A stretch of DNA of 40,006 nucleotides from an uncultured Pelagibacteraceae bacterium (GTDB lineage: Bacteria; Pseudomonadota; Alphaproteobacteria; Pelagibacterales; Pelagibacteraceae): NCBI GenBank assembly GCA_902566755.1, contig CACFJR010000008.1, forward strand, positions 1-40,006, in the 5' to 3' direction. Position numbers and translations under genes: made by a program. Below are positions 1 through 8,134 of the stretch, piece after piece (the stretch's first letter is position 1; each line of letters starts with the position of its first letter). Below the pieces are notes generated by a model that was given only the letters and a program-made list of their open reading frames with translations, did no database searches and was not told where the DNA came from.

Positions 1-421
1 AGATACCATTTAAACTATCACTCGCCTCATTTAAGAAACATGATATAGGTAAACCTCTTGTAGTTCCTCCATTAGACAGCACTGGTGTTGCGGGCATGAA
101 CCAGAGATTACTAATATAATTGTATAATCTTTGTGCGTGTAAATTATCATCAGCATAATGACTTGCTACTCTTGCAAACAAGTCTTGAAAATATTCATTC
201 TCTCCTAAATATCTGTCGCTAAGTGTTGCTTTTCCGAAATCTGTGAGATTTTCATCTCTACTTCTATCTATCTTTATTGTGATACCTCTAGAGTTTTGAA
301 ATAGTTCTGTATTGTTGTTTAGAGAGAATAAATCTGGACCTTTAGTCTTAGTCTTCTGATCAACCTGAGGTTTAAATTCAGAGACAGCTTTCTTTATTGC
401 CTGAGACAAAACTTTGTTCAT
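1..421 (-). CDS. Ribonucleoside-diphosphate reductase alpha subunit, N-terminal part (runs off the window)
   Basis: Translating the minus strand from the ATG at 421 gives about 140 residues with no stop up to base 1, so only the N-terminus is present. Residues about 60-140 include SDRYLGENEYFQDLFARVA, WFMPATPVLSNGG and RGLPISCFLNE, which are signatures of the class I RNR catalytic subunit; the Cys of SCFLNE corresponds to the first active-site/redox Cys of the family. The enzyme reduces ribonucleotides to deoxyribonucleotides in the cytoplasm. There is no recognisable ATP-cone before this region, only about 50 short variable residues, so the N-terminal dATP-sensing domain seems absent at this end. 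The name nrdA is likely but class Ia versus other class I subtypes cannot be settled from this fragment. It is divergent from the phosphomannomutase gene. Confidence 0.9.
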   Translation of the reverse strand, partial: MNKVLSQAIKKAVSEFKPQVDQKTKTKGPDLFSLNNNTELFQNSRGITIKIDRSRDENLTDFGKATLSDRYLGENEYFQDLFARVASHYADDNLHAQRLYNYISNLWFMPATPVLSNGGTTRGLPISCFLNEASDSLNGI

Positions 422-576
422 TATACTCCCTTTTTAATACTATTTATTAATAAAACAACTATATGTTGTGTGCAGATTTTTTAAATACACTATATAAATT
501 AAAAATCAACAGAACATTTATAGAACATATAAAAAATAGTTCAATAAAAAAATCAAATAAATGTACATATATCAAC
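422..576. other. Divergent intergenic region (RNR / phosphohexomutase)
   Basis: This 155-base AT-rich spacer separates two divergent genes and must hold promoters for both. An in-frame ATG at 463 could extend the plus-strand gene by 38 codons, but that extension reads like translated non-coding DNA. I see no convincing hairpin or riboswitch. A TATAAA near 502-507 is a possible -10 box, without a clear -35 partner. Confidence 0.4.
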
Positions 577-2022
577 ATGGAAGTGGAAAAAAAAATCGAC
601 CCGTTAGGATTTAGAGAATATGACGCTAGGTGGTTATACCCAAAAAGCATCAACTCGAAAGGAATCGAGGCAGTAGGAAAAGGATTCGGGACACAGGTTA
701 TTAACTCTGAAAAGAATCCAACTGTAATTGTAGGAAACGACTACAGATCCTATAGCGAAGAAGTTAAAAATAATTTTGTAAAAGGACTTTTATCAACTGG
801 CTGCAATGTAAAAGATATAGGTCTATGTTTATCACCTACAGTTTATTTTTCTCAATTTAAAATAAAATCAAATGCTGTAGCAATGATAACAGCAAGCCAC
901 AATGAAAATGGTTGGACGGGAATAAAGATGGGAATTGAAAAAGGTTTAACTCATTGCAAAGAGGAAATGTCAGAACTTAAATCAATAGTAATGAATGAAA
1001 CATTTAAACAAGGTTCAGGTAAATATGAAAAAGTAAAAGATTTTAATAAAGTATATATTGATGAACTATCAAAAAATAAAATTAAGAAAAAATTAAAAGT
1101 TGTGGCTGCATGTGGTAATGGTACTGCTGGTATATTTGCGCCTGAAATACTTAGAAATATTGGATGTGAAGTAATAGAGCTTGATTGTAACTTAGACTAT
1201 AGTTTTCCTAGATATAATCCAAATCCAGAAGATATGAAAATGTTACATGAAATTTCGAAATGTGTAAAAGAAAACAATGCAGACGTAGGTTTTGGCTTTG
1301 ACGGTGATGGAGATAGGGTTGGAGTTATAGATAATAAAGGAAATGAAATATTTGCAGATAAAATCGGTTTGTTAATTGCTAGAAATATTTCAGAATTACA
1401 TCCCAATAAAAAATTTATTGTAGATGTAAAATCAACAGGATTATTTAGTGAAGATGAAATTCTCAAAAAAAATAATTGTAAAACTCTGTATTGGAAAACT
1501 GGACACTCATATATTAAGAGGAAAGTAAAAGAAGATAATGCTATTGCTGGATTTGAAAAAAGTGGTCACTTTTTTTTTAACAAACCTTTAGGATTTGGTT
1601 TTGATGATGGAATTAATTCTGCAATTCAAATTTGTCATTTAATTGATAATCAAAATAAAAAATTGGATGTTTTAATTGGTGATTTGCCAAAAACTTTTCA
1701 AAGCCCGACTATGGGACCATTTTGTAAAGATGAAGAAAAATATAAAGTAATAGATGAAATTATCTCTAATATAAAAAAACTTCAGACTGATAAACAAAAA
1801 ATATGTAATCAGGAAATAACTGACATACTTACAGTCAATGGTGTGAGATTTACTCTTGCTGATGGATCTTGGGGTCTTGTAAGAGCATCTTCAAACAAAC
1901 CATCGCTTGTTGTCGTTACAGAAAGTCCGGTATCAGATAAAATTAAAATAGATATCTTTAGATTTATTGATGGTCTTCTTCAAGAAACTGGAAAGATAGG
2001 TGAGTACGATCAAAAGATATAG
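577..2022 (+). CDS. Phosphomannomutase / phosphoglucomutase
   Basis: Alpha-D-phosphohexomutase of 481 residues, the usual length for bacterial PMM/PGM. It interconverts hexose 1-phosphates and 6-phosphates, feeding nucleotide-sugar synthesis. Visible motifs: the phosphoserine loop TASHNENGW (Ser107), the metal-binding loop DGDGDR (242-247), the sugar-specificity loop in the form FEKSGH, and the C-terminal phosphate-binding loop VRASSNKPSL. The start is placed at 577 (MEVEKKIDPLGFREYDARW) because the family begins with this I-x-x-x-x-FREYD-x-R block; an upstream in-frame ATG at 463 would add 38 residues without family character. Glucose 1-phosphate from such an enzyme would be the substrate of RmlA at 25236, an inferred link. 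It ends two bases before the convergent DoxX gene, with no terminator visible. Confidence 0.92.
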   Translation: MEVEKKIDPLGFREYDARWLYPKSINSKGIEAVGKGFGTQVINSEKNPTVIVGNDYRSYSEEVKNNFVKGLLSTGCNVKDIGLCLSPTVYFSQFKIKSNAVAMITASHNENGWTGIKMGIEKGLTHCKEEMSELKSIVMNETFKQGSGKYEKVKDFNKVYIDELSKNKIKKKLKVVAACGNGTAGIFAPEILRNIGCEVIELDCNLDYSFPRYNPNPEDMKMLHEISKCVKENNADVGFGFDGDGDRVGVIDNKGNEIFADKIGLLIARNISELHPNKKFIVDVKSTGLFSEDEILKKNNCKTLYWKTGHSYIKRKVKEDNAIAGFEKSGHFFFNKPLGFGFDDGINSAIQICHLIDNQNKKLDVLIGDLPKTFQSPTMGPFCKDEEKYKVIDEIISNIKKLQTDKQKICNQEITDILTVNGVRFTLADGSWGLVRASSNKPSLVVVTESPVSDKIKIDIFRFIDGLLQETGKIGEYDQKI

Positions 2023-2024
2023 TT

Positions 2025-2426
2025 TTAAACTTTATTTCCTTTAATCAAAAAATAAAAACCACCAATAAAAAGGAAAATTTGTTCACTTGTAAATAATTTT
2101 TGTGTGATAAACCAATCCGGATGAGCAATTATAAATATATTTGTCATGATTATTACAATTACAAGTCCTGCAAATCTTGTAAGCGTATCTCCTATTGGAT
2201 TTCTCAAAAAACCACTCACAATTAAAATTATTCCAGATAATAGTTCACTTAATGCAACAAATGATGCAAGTGCTGGAGGTAAACCAAAATATTCGACTAG
2301 ACCTGCTGGTGGTAAAGGAAACTTAGCATAACCATGAATGATAAAAGCTATTCCAATACCAAATCTTAATAAAAGAGAAGCCAGCGCTTCAAAATTTAGT
2401 AAAAAGTTTTTTAATTTAGAGACCAT
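2025..2426 (-). CDS. DoxX family membrane protein
   Basis: A 133-residue protein with about four hydrophobic segments and the DoxX family pattern: LLRFGIGIAFIIHGYAKFP near residue 20, then FVALSELLSGIILIVSGF and a C-terminal pair of hydrophobic helices. DoxX-like proteins sit in the inner membrane; some are linked to thiosulfate:quinone oxidoreduction or oxidative stress, but most are uncharacterised. It lies 58 bases downstream of two TSUP transporter genes on the same strand, so a link to sulfur compounds is possible, though this is context only. The exact function is unknown. Confidence 0.85.
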   Translation of the reverse strand: MVSKLKNFLLNFEALASLLLRFGIGIAFIIHGYAKFPLPPAGLVEYFGLPPALASFVALSELLSGIILIVSGFLRNPIGDTLTRFAGLVIVIIMTNIFIIAHPDWFITQKLFTSEQIFLFIGGFYFLIKGNKV

Positions 2427-2484
2427 TAATTAAAATTTAAATAATTTATATTTAAGTTCAAGATAAGTTTTTGAATTATCACCA

Positions 2485-3315
2485 TTAAATATTAAAATAT
2501 CTATAAAGAAATATTGTAGCAACTACATATAAAAAAATTCCAAAAAGCACCTGTACTTTTGCCCTCTCAAGTTTGTGCACTGTATTAGCCCCAATTCTAG
2601 CCATTATTGTTGTAATAGGAACGAATATTAGAAAGGCAGGGATATTTACAAAACCAATGCTGAGGGGAATATCAACATTCTTAAATAAGCCTGACAAGAA
2701 AAAACCAATTGCGCCAAACAATGAAATTATAAATCCAATGGCTGCAGCGCTCCCTATTGCTCTATTAATTGAGTAACCAAAGTATCTTAAAACAGGTACA
2801 TTAATCATAGCGCCAGTAATACCCATTGGAGCTGAAATTAAGCCAGAGATAAATCCAAATGAAAGACGAGGCAGCAAATTAAATGACGGATAAACTTTTT
2901 TATTTTTGTTTCTTGCAAGAAGTAGATAAGCGCCTAAAAAATAGACCATGATTGAAAAAAAAAGAACTAATGATTTAGTATTCATCATAGAAGCAATTAT
3001 AGTCCCAGTTACTACGCCAAAAATAACAAATGTTCCAAAAGTTTTTATTATACTTAAATCAACAGCACCATGTTTTTTGTGAGCTAATACTGATGAGAAT
3101 GAAGTTAATATTGTTATTGTAAATGCAGTCCCAACTGTAAGATGCATTAGATAATTTCTATCTATTCCAAAAGTTTCAAAAATAAAGAAAAGAAATGGCA
3201 CAGAAATTAATCCACCACCAATTCCAAATAGTCCTGCAAAAAAACCAACAGGAATAGCTGCAGCAATCATTAATAAAATGAAAAATATGTATTCGTTGAA
3301 AATAATCTGGTCCAC
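2485..3315 (-). CDS. TSUP family (TauE/SafE-like) membrane transporter, copy 2
   Basis: A 276-residue integral membrane protein with about eight hydrophobic segments. It shows the paired TSUP signatures: AGLFGIGGGLISVPFL in the first half (about 28-43) and GAMINVPVLRYFGY in the second. TSUP proteins export or import sulfite, sulfonates or other organic anions. It is clearly a paralogue of the gene just upstream (3325-4161): length, the HLTVGTAFTI / HLAVGTSLAI block and the C-terminal VPITTIMARIGA / VPVTMIMARLGA block match throughout. The gap between the two genes is 9 bases, so they are probably cotranscribed. The substrate cannot be read from the sequence. Confidence 0.88.
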   Translation of the reverse strand: MDQIIFNEYIFFILLMIAAAIPVGFFAGLFGIGGGLISVPFLFFIFETFGIDRNYLMHLTVGTAFTITILTSFSSVLAHKKHGAVDLSIIKTFGTFVIFGVVTGTIIASMMNTKSLVLFFSIMVYFLGAYLLLARNKNKKVYPSFNLLPRLSFGFISGLISAPMGITGAMINVPVLRYFGYSINRAIGSAAAIGFIISLFGAIGFFLSGLFKNVDIPLSIGFVNIPAFLIFVPITTIMARIGANTVHKLERAKVQVLFGIFLYVVATIFLYRYFNI

Positions 3316-3324
3316 AACTTTAAT

Positions 3325-4161
3325 TTAATTGATACTTAGATATTCTAAAAATGATCTAATTGATACCAAAATTAAAAAAGTTCCAAATATTTTGCTAAGT
3401 ATTTTTTTATCGATTTTGTAGACTGCTTTTGCACCTAACCTAGCCATTATCATGGTAACTGGCACAAATACTATGAAGCCGAGTAAATTTATATATCCCA
3501 AACTGAACGGTGTATTAACATTATCAATAATTTTTCCACCAGTGATCATTGTAATTGTTCCAGTAACAGCAATAAGGAAACCTACTGCTGCAGCTGTTCC
3601 AATTGATTTCCTAATATCGTAACCAAATGTTCTCATGAAAGGAACCATTAATGATCCACCTCCAATCCCTAAAGGAATAGAAATGAATCCAATCAATATA
3701 CCAGAAATATTTTTTATTAAGTTTGATATTTGTTTTGGGTTATCAACTAATTTTTCTCTCAAAAAAATAAAAAAAAGTCCAACCATAAAAGCAAATATAG
3801 AAAAAAATAATACAAGTGCAGGAGTTTTCAAATTAACTGCCAAGAAAGTTCCAAAAAAAACTCCAATTAAAATAAAAATTCCAAATGATTTTACCATATT
3901 AAAATCTACTGCATCATGTTCTCTGTGTGTTAAAGTAGATATAATTGAGGTTGGAATTATTATTGCTAAAGATGTACCAACAGCTAAATGCATTCTTGTT
4001 ACAATATCAAACTCTAAAACTGTAAATGCGTAATAAAGAGCGGGAACCATAATTATGCCCCCACCTACTCCAAGTAAACCAGCCATAAATCCTGCTACTG
4101 CTGCAGCAATAGCTAAAACAGTTAAAAGATAAAAAATTTCATTGATATTTAAATTTTCCAT
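3325..4161 (-). CDS. TSUP family (TauE/SafE-like) membrane transporter, copy 1
   Basis: A 278-residue polytopic membrane protein with TSUP repeats: MAGLLGVGGGIIMVPALYY in the N-terminal half and GIGGGSLMVPFMRTFGYD in the second. The family moves sulfite, sulfoacetate or other small organic anions across the inner membrane. Its start codon overlaps the stop of dusA by one base (TAATG on the minus strand), so it is translationally coupled to dusA, and the second TSUP gene follows after 9 bases. The tandem pair may form a heteromeric carrier or reflect recent duplication with divergence; that is inference. Confidence 0.88.
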   Translation of the reverse strand: MENLNINEIFYLLTVLAIAAAVAGFMAGLLGVGGGIIMVPALYYAFTVLEFDIVTRMHLAVGTSLAIIIPTSIISTLTHREHDAVDFNMVKSFGIFILIGVFFGTFLAVNLKTPALVLFFSIFAFMVGLFFIFLREKLVDNPKQISNLIKNISGILIGFISIPLGIGGGSLMVPFMRTFGYDIRKSIGTAAAVGFLIAVTGTITMITGGKIIDNVNTPFSLGYINLLGFIVFVPVTMIMARLGAKAVYKIDKKILSKIFGTFLILVSIRSFLEYLSIN

Positions 4162-5168
4162 TAGGAATTTAATTGATTTGCTTTCTCATTATTTTGCACA
4201 ATAGTCATTATGTGTTTTGCTTTTTGAAAATCTGAGTCTCTAGCCATCATATTGTCACTTAAATATCTTTTCCAATCTTTAGAACCAGGTTGACCGTGGT
4301 ATAGCCCAACTGTATGTCTCATAATATGATTTACCTTTGTACCAAGCTTTACTTCTTCTTCTAAGTAATTAATTATCTGTTTTGCTATTTGTTCTCTTGA
4401 TGGCACTTCATTTGTATTAAATATTTCTTTTTCAATATCGGTTAAAAAGTATGGATTTTGATAAATTGCTCTTCCAATCATCACACCATCACAATGTTCT
4501 AAATGTTTTTTAATTTCTTCAGTTTGTGAAATTCCTCCATTAATTATTATTTCAAGCTCTGGGTTTGCTTTCTTAATTTCGTATACCATTTCATAATTAA
4601 GCTTTGGTATATTTAAATTTTGCTTAGGAGTAAGACCTTTTAACAAAGCTTTTCTTGCATGAAGTATAACTGTTTTACATCCAGATTGTTTTATTTTGTT
4701 AATGAAATTATTTAAATATTCAAAGTCCTCAATTTCATCAACTCCTATCCTAGTTTTAGCTGTTACTGGAATTTTGCATGAATTGACCATGTTATTAATA
4801 CATTCTGCAACTAAATCAGGTTCTTTCATTAAACACGCTCCAAATGAATTTTTTTGCACTTTTTTGCTCGGACAACCCAAATTAATATTTATTTCATCAT
4901 AACCAAATTGTTCTGCTAGTTTTGCAACTTCTGCTAGTTCATTTTTGTCTGAGCCTCCTACTTGAAGAGCAACAGGTTTCTCTTCCTCTCTAAAACCAAG
5001 TATTCTTTTTCTATCACCATGAATTGCTGATTTCGTTGCAACCATTTCAGAGTACAACATTACATTTTTGCTTATAAGTCTTAAGAAATATCTATCATGC
5101 CTATCAGTGCAATCCATCATTGGTGCAACAGATATTTTTCTATTGATTTTTTTATTTTTAAAATCCAA
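4161..5168 (-). CDS. dusA: tRNA-dihydrouridine synthase A
   Basis: FMN-dependent enzyme that reduces uridine to dihydrouridine in the D-loop of tRNAs. The 335-residue length suits DusA. Motifs: SVAPMMDCTDRHDRYFLR at the N-terminus (DusA type), ININLGCPSKKVQ then GACLM with the catalytic Cys112, VTAKTRIGVDE (FMN/substrate Lys-Arg), and GVMIGRAIYQNPY (phosphate-binding GRA). Its first 11 bases overlap the end of dctM and its stop overlaps the start of a TSUP gene, so a tRNA modification enzyme sits inside a transporter operon. This is probably a result of genome compaction rather than function. The start is supported by the short N-terminal extension before the barrel. Confidence 0.95.
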   Translation of the reverse strand: MDFKNKKINRKISVAPMMDCTDRHDRYFLRLISKNVMLYSEMVATKSAIHGDRKRILGFREEEKPVALQVGGSDKNELAEVAKLAEQFGYDEININLGCPSKKVQKNSFGACLMKEPDLVAECINNMVNSCKIPVTAKTRIGVDEIEDFEYLNNFINKIKQSGCKTVILHARKALLKGLTPKQNLNIPKLNYEMVYEIKKANPELEIIINGGISQTEEIKKHLEHCDGVMIGRAIYQNPYFLTDIEKEIFNTNEVPSREQIAKQIINYLEEEVKLGTKVNHIMRHTVGLYHGQPGSKDWKRYLSDNMMARDSDFQKAKHIMTIVQNNEKANQLNS

Positions 5169-6489
5169 TTGGTTTACCCATTAATTTGTCAGGTAACCAA
5201 GTTACTATTTCTGGGAAAATACACAATATTATAATACAAATGACCATCATTGCCATAAAAGGAATAGATCCTTTTAATATTTCAGAAAGACTTACGTCGG
5301 GTGTAATTCCTTTTATAATATATAAGTTTAATCCAACAGGTGGTGTGATCAAACCAATTTCCATATTAATCGTAAAGACAATTGCGAACCAATAAGGATC
5401 GAAGCCAAATTGAGTGATTATTGGTAATAGTATTGCAGAAGTCATTACAATAACTGCAACAGGTGGTAAAAAGAATCCAGCAATCAATAAGAATATATTT
5501 ATATAGAAAAATAAGACCCATTTATTTAATCCCATTTCTACAATAGTTTGAGCAATTGACTGTGTTACATAAAGAGTAGATAAGCTGAAAGCGAATATAT
5601 ATGAACCTGCAATGATAAACATTATCATTACGCTTTCTTTCATAGATACTTTAACGATATCCCATATTTTTTTTGGTTGATAAATTTTGTAAACAATTGC
5701 AATCATGACAAATACAAGAAATGCACCTACTCCAGATGCTTCTGAAGGAGTTGCTACCCCGCCGTATAGAACATATAAAACTCCAACCACAATTAATAAA
5801 AATGGAAGTACTCTTGGGATAACCTCTAATTTTTCTTTGAGTGTTGGGGGTGTTCTATTTCTTAAAATTGCTGCTGATTGTTTATCAATAAAGTAAGAAT
5901 AGATATAAGCCCATAACATAAATAATCCAGCTAGAAGTAAACCAGGTATGACACCACATAAAAATAATCTTCCAATAGAAGTCCCTGTTGCTAACCCATA
6001 AACAATTAAAACAATACTGGGTGGTATTAAAACACCTAAAGTTCCCCCTGCTGCTATACATCCAGTTGCTAATCTTGCTGAGTATCCTCTTTTTCTCATT
6101 TCAGGAATACCCATTGTTCCTATTGCTGCACATGTTGCGGGACTTGACCCACTTAGGGCTGCAAAAATAGAGCAAGCTCCAATATTTGAAACAACAAGAC
6201 CGCCAGGCAATCTCCAGAGCCATCTGTCTAAACCTGTATATAAATCTTTTCCAGCTGGTGAGTTTGCAACAGCCATTCCCATCAAAATAAACATTGGGAT
6301 AGATAACAAAACAAATGAATTTAAACCTGCATAAAATGTTTCAGCAAAAACATTTAAAATTGAGAAACCTTCAGCGATAACTAAAAAGATTACCGAGATA
6401 AAACATAAGCCAAAAGCTATTGGTATTCCCGAGAATAGCATTACAACAGTTGCTATCCCGACTATTAAACCTAATAATAAAGGATCCAT
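5158..6489 (-). CDS. dctM: TRAP transporter large permease (DctM type)
   Basis: A 443-residue inner-membrane protein with 11-13 hydrophobic segments, typical of DctM. Typical blocks are FAALSGSSPATCAAIGTMGIPEM, listed here as its core SGSSPATCAAIG, then GTLGVLIPPSIVLIVYG and the C-terminal EIGLITPPVGLNLYIIKG. It forms the Na+-driven transport channel with DctQ and receives substrate from the periplasmic DctP. It starts within the stop codon of dctQ (TAATG, one-base overlap) and ends 11 bases inside dusA, so translation is probably coupled on both sides. The substrate is likely an organic acid, but this cannot be read from the permease. Confidence 0.95.
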   Translation of the reverse strand: MDPLLLGLIVGIATVVMLFSGIPIAFGLCFISVIFLVIAEGFSILNVFAETFYAGLNSFVLLSIPMFILMGMAVANSPAGKDLYTGLDRWLWRLPGGLVVSNIGACSIFAALSGSSPATCAAIGTMGIPEMRKRGYSARLATGCIAAGGTLGVLIPPSIVLIVYGLATGTSIGRLFLCGVIPGLLLAGLFMLWAYIYSYFIDKQSAAILRNRTPPTLKEKLEVIPRVLPFLLIVVGVLYVLYGGVATPSEASGVGAFLVFVMIAIVYKIYQPKKIWDIVKVSMKESVMIMFIIAGSYIFAFSLSTLYVTQSIAQTIVEMGLNKWVLFFYINIFLLIAGFFLPPVAVIVMTSAILLPIITQFGFDPYWFAIVFTINMEIGLITPPVGLNLYIIKGITPDVSLSEILKGSIPFMAMMVICIIILCIFPEIVTWLPDKLMGKPIGF

Positions 6490-6986
6490 TACTCAAACTC
6501 CTTTAATTTTCTTACATGTAAAATTAATTCAGATATATATGACATTGTCATGAGAATTGCGCCTATAAGCATTGATGAATATGGTATCCAGAGTGGAGGG
6601 CCCCATACTGTACCTGTATTGTAATTCTTGATAAATGCTTCGTAAGTAATTTCATAACTTACGTAAAATAAAATTAGAAAAAAAATTAAACAAAGACTAT
6701 CAGTAAAAATTTTAAGTTTAGTGACATTCTTTTCACTTAAAAAAGTATATAGATACTCCATATTAACGTGACCTTTTTCACTCAAAACATATGCAGCGCC
6801 TATAAATGTAGAAGCTACTAATAACATTGTAACAAGTTCTGTTTGCCATGTAATTGCGTTTTTAAATAAGTATCTCTCGAAAACTAATTCTGTAATGATA
6901 ACGATAGAAAGAAAAAGACAGCCAGCTGCAAAAATTCCACATGCTTTCGCTAGCCAGTTTGTCAATTTAATAAATTTATCAGTCAT
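6489..6986 (-). CDS. dctQ: TRAP transporter small permease (DctQ type)
   Basis: A 165-residue protein with four hydrophobic segments (about 14-35, 47-68, 90-112 and 132-155), the DctQ topology. It carries the family pattern of a Trp-x-x-Glu in the second segment (ITWQTELVTMLLVASTFIGA) followed by a ...GHVNMEYL region. It pairs with DctM as the membrane part of the TRAP system. Its ATG lies only five bases beyond a perfect 11-bp stem-loop (6992-7018), and the only Shine-Dalgarno-like sequence (AGGGG) is inside that stem, so expression relative to dctP is probably held down. Confidence 0.9.
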   Translation of the reverse strand: MTDKFIKLTNWLAKACGIFAAGCLFLSIVIITELVFERYLFKNAITWQTELVTMLLVASTFIGAAYVLSEKGHVNMEYLYTFLSEKNVTKLKIFTDSLCLIFFLILFYVSYEITYEAFIKNYNTGTVWGPPLWIPYSSMLIGAILMTMSYISELILHVRKLKEFE

Positions 6987-7018
6987 GAAAAATACCCCTG
7001 CTGAAAGAGCAGGGGTAT
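6987..7018 (-). terminator. Stem-loop between dctP and dctQ (attenuator / RBS-sequestering hairpin)
   Basis: On the minus strand ATACCCCTGCT pairs perfectly with AGCAGGGGTAT (arms 7008-7018 and 6992-7002) around a five-base loop, followed by a short T run and then the dctQ ATG at 6986. It begins 14 bases after the dctP stop. It resembles an intrinsic terminator with a short U tract, so partial termination or 3'-end protection of the dctP message is likely. The AGGGG in the 3' arm lies 8 bases before the dctQ ATG, ideal for a ribosome binding site, so the hairpin may also limit dctQ translation. Confidence 0.8.
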
Positions 7019-7031
7019 AATTTTAATTTAA

Positions 7032-8042
7032 TTATTTTACAGCAAGAGCCATATCAATCAATTTTTGACCGTTTGGCACTTTTTCTGCAAAGTTTTTGTA
7101 TGAAGATTTTTTAGCAATAGCTAACCAAGCTTCAAAGTCTGCTTTAGTCATATAAGACAACTCCACTCCAGCTTTTTTATAAGCTTTTTCCATTGTCGAA
7201 TCTAAACCAGCAGCTTCTTTAGTCATATACTTCTCTGCTTTTTTTCCAGCTTTCATTAAAGCTTTTTGTTGCTTGCTATCTAAGGCATCAAAAGATTTTT
7301 TTGACATTAAAATTGGCTCATACATAAACCATAGACCAAATTTTCCTGGAGGTGTTGCACATTTTACTTGCTCATAAATTCTGTACGAAACAAAACTTCC
7401 TGAACTAGTATTAGCACCATCTAATACACCTGTTTGCAAACCGTTATAGATTTCAGAAGATGGCATTGATTGAATACCTGCTCCTGCTGCTTCCAACATT
7501 TGGTTAAATGCTTTACCTGCAGCTCTAAACGTTTGACCTTTTACAGACTCTGGACTTGAAATACAATTTTTCTTTGAAACAAATCCACCTGCAAGCCAAG
7601 CATCAGACAAAACAACTACTCCAGCATCATTGATGATTTTTTTAATTTCTGTCATCATTGGAGACGCATTAACTCTTAATGCATGTTTATGGTTTTTAAC
7701 CATTCCAGGCATTAAAGTAATGTCAAACTCTGGATGGAACTTAGCAGCATATGCTAGTGGGAAAGCTGAAATATCCAGCTGACCTGTTGTCATCGGTTTC
7801 CATTGCTCTTTTGGTTTGTAAAGTGATTTTGCAGGGTAAATTCTTATATCTACTCCCACATTAGCTTTTTTCATTTCATCAGCAATAATTTGAACCATTT
7901 CGTGTCTTACGTCGAAAGATCCGTCGGCTCTTGGCGTACCTGGCCATTGGTGACTAGCTTTTAAAGTTACTGCAAAAGCTGATCCAATAGTTGTAGTTAC
8001 GAAAACTAATGAAAGAAAATATAAAGATATTTTTTTTAACAT
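7032..8042 (-). CDS. dctP: TRAP transporter substrate-binding protein (DctP type)
   Basis: A 336-residue periplasmic solute receptor. Residues 1-24 form a signal peptide (MLKKIS, a hydrophobic core, SAFA cleavage). The mature part has the DctP fold signatures: LKASHQWPG at its start, VRHEMVQIIADEMKKA, a DISAFPLAYAAKFHPEF block and SKKNCISSPESVKGQTFRAAG, followed by MPSSEIYNGLQTGVLDGA, which matches the family's ligand-contact region. It delivers a carboxylate-type substrate to DctQM. A purine-rich AGAGAGG (minus strand, 8050-8056) precedes the ATG at ideal spacing, and a promoter-like pair lies further upstream. It is first in its operon and separated from dctQ by a stem-loop, fitting higher expression of the receptor than of the permease. 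Confidence 0.94.
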   Translation of the reverse strand: MLKKISLYFLSLVFVTTTIGSAFAVTLKASHQWPGTPRADGSFDVRHEMVQIIADEMKKANVGVDIRIYPAKSLYKPKEQWKPMTTGQLDISAFPLAYAAKFHPEFDITLMPGMVKNHKHALRVNASPMMTEIKKIINDAGVVVLSDAWLAGGFVSKKNCISSPESVKGQTFRAAGKAFNQMLEAAGAGIQSMPSSEIYNGLQTGVLDGANTSSGSFVSYRIYEQVKCATPPGKFGLWFMYEPILMSKKSFDALDSKQQKALMKAGKKAEKYMTKEAAGLDSTMEKAYKKAGVELSYMTKADFEAWLAIAKKSSYKNFAEKVPNGQKLIDMALAVK

Positions 8043-8075
8043 TATTATTCCTCTCTGTTATTATTTTATTGGTGT

Positions 8076-8104
8076 ATTAAATGTAACTTCTTGATAAGAG
8101 TCAA
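8076..8104 (-). promoter_or_regulatory. Sigma-70-type promoter for the dctP operon
   Basis: On the minus strand TTGACT (8104-8099) and TTTAAT (8081-8076) are separated by exactly 17 bases. Transcription would start near 8069, giving a leader of about 27 bases that contains the AGAGAGG ribosome binding site before dctP. Both boxes are one base away from consensus or nearly so. Random matches are common in AT-rich DNA, but position and spacing are good. Confidence 0.5.
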
Positions 8105-8134
8105 TATGCATTAAAAATACAATTGACGCTAATT

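Noticed and set aside
463-576. 38-codon in-frame extension of the phosphohexomutase gene
   Set aside because: The extension has no family resemblance and the conserved N-terminal block begins right after the ATG at 577; it is more likely leader DNA.
8123-8134. TTG as start of the CoA-transferase
   Set aside because: An ATG four codons later gives the usual family N-terminus; nothing favours the TTG.
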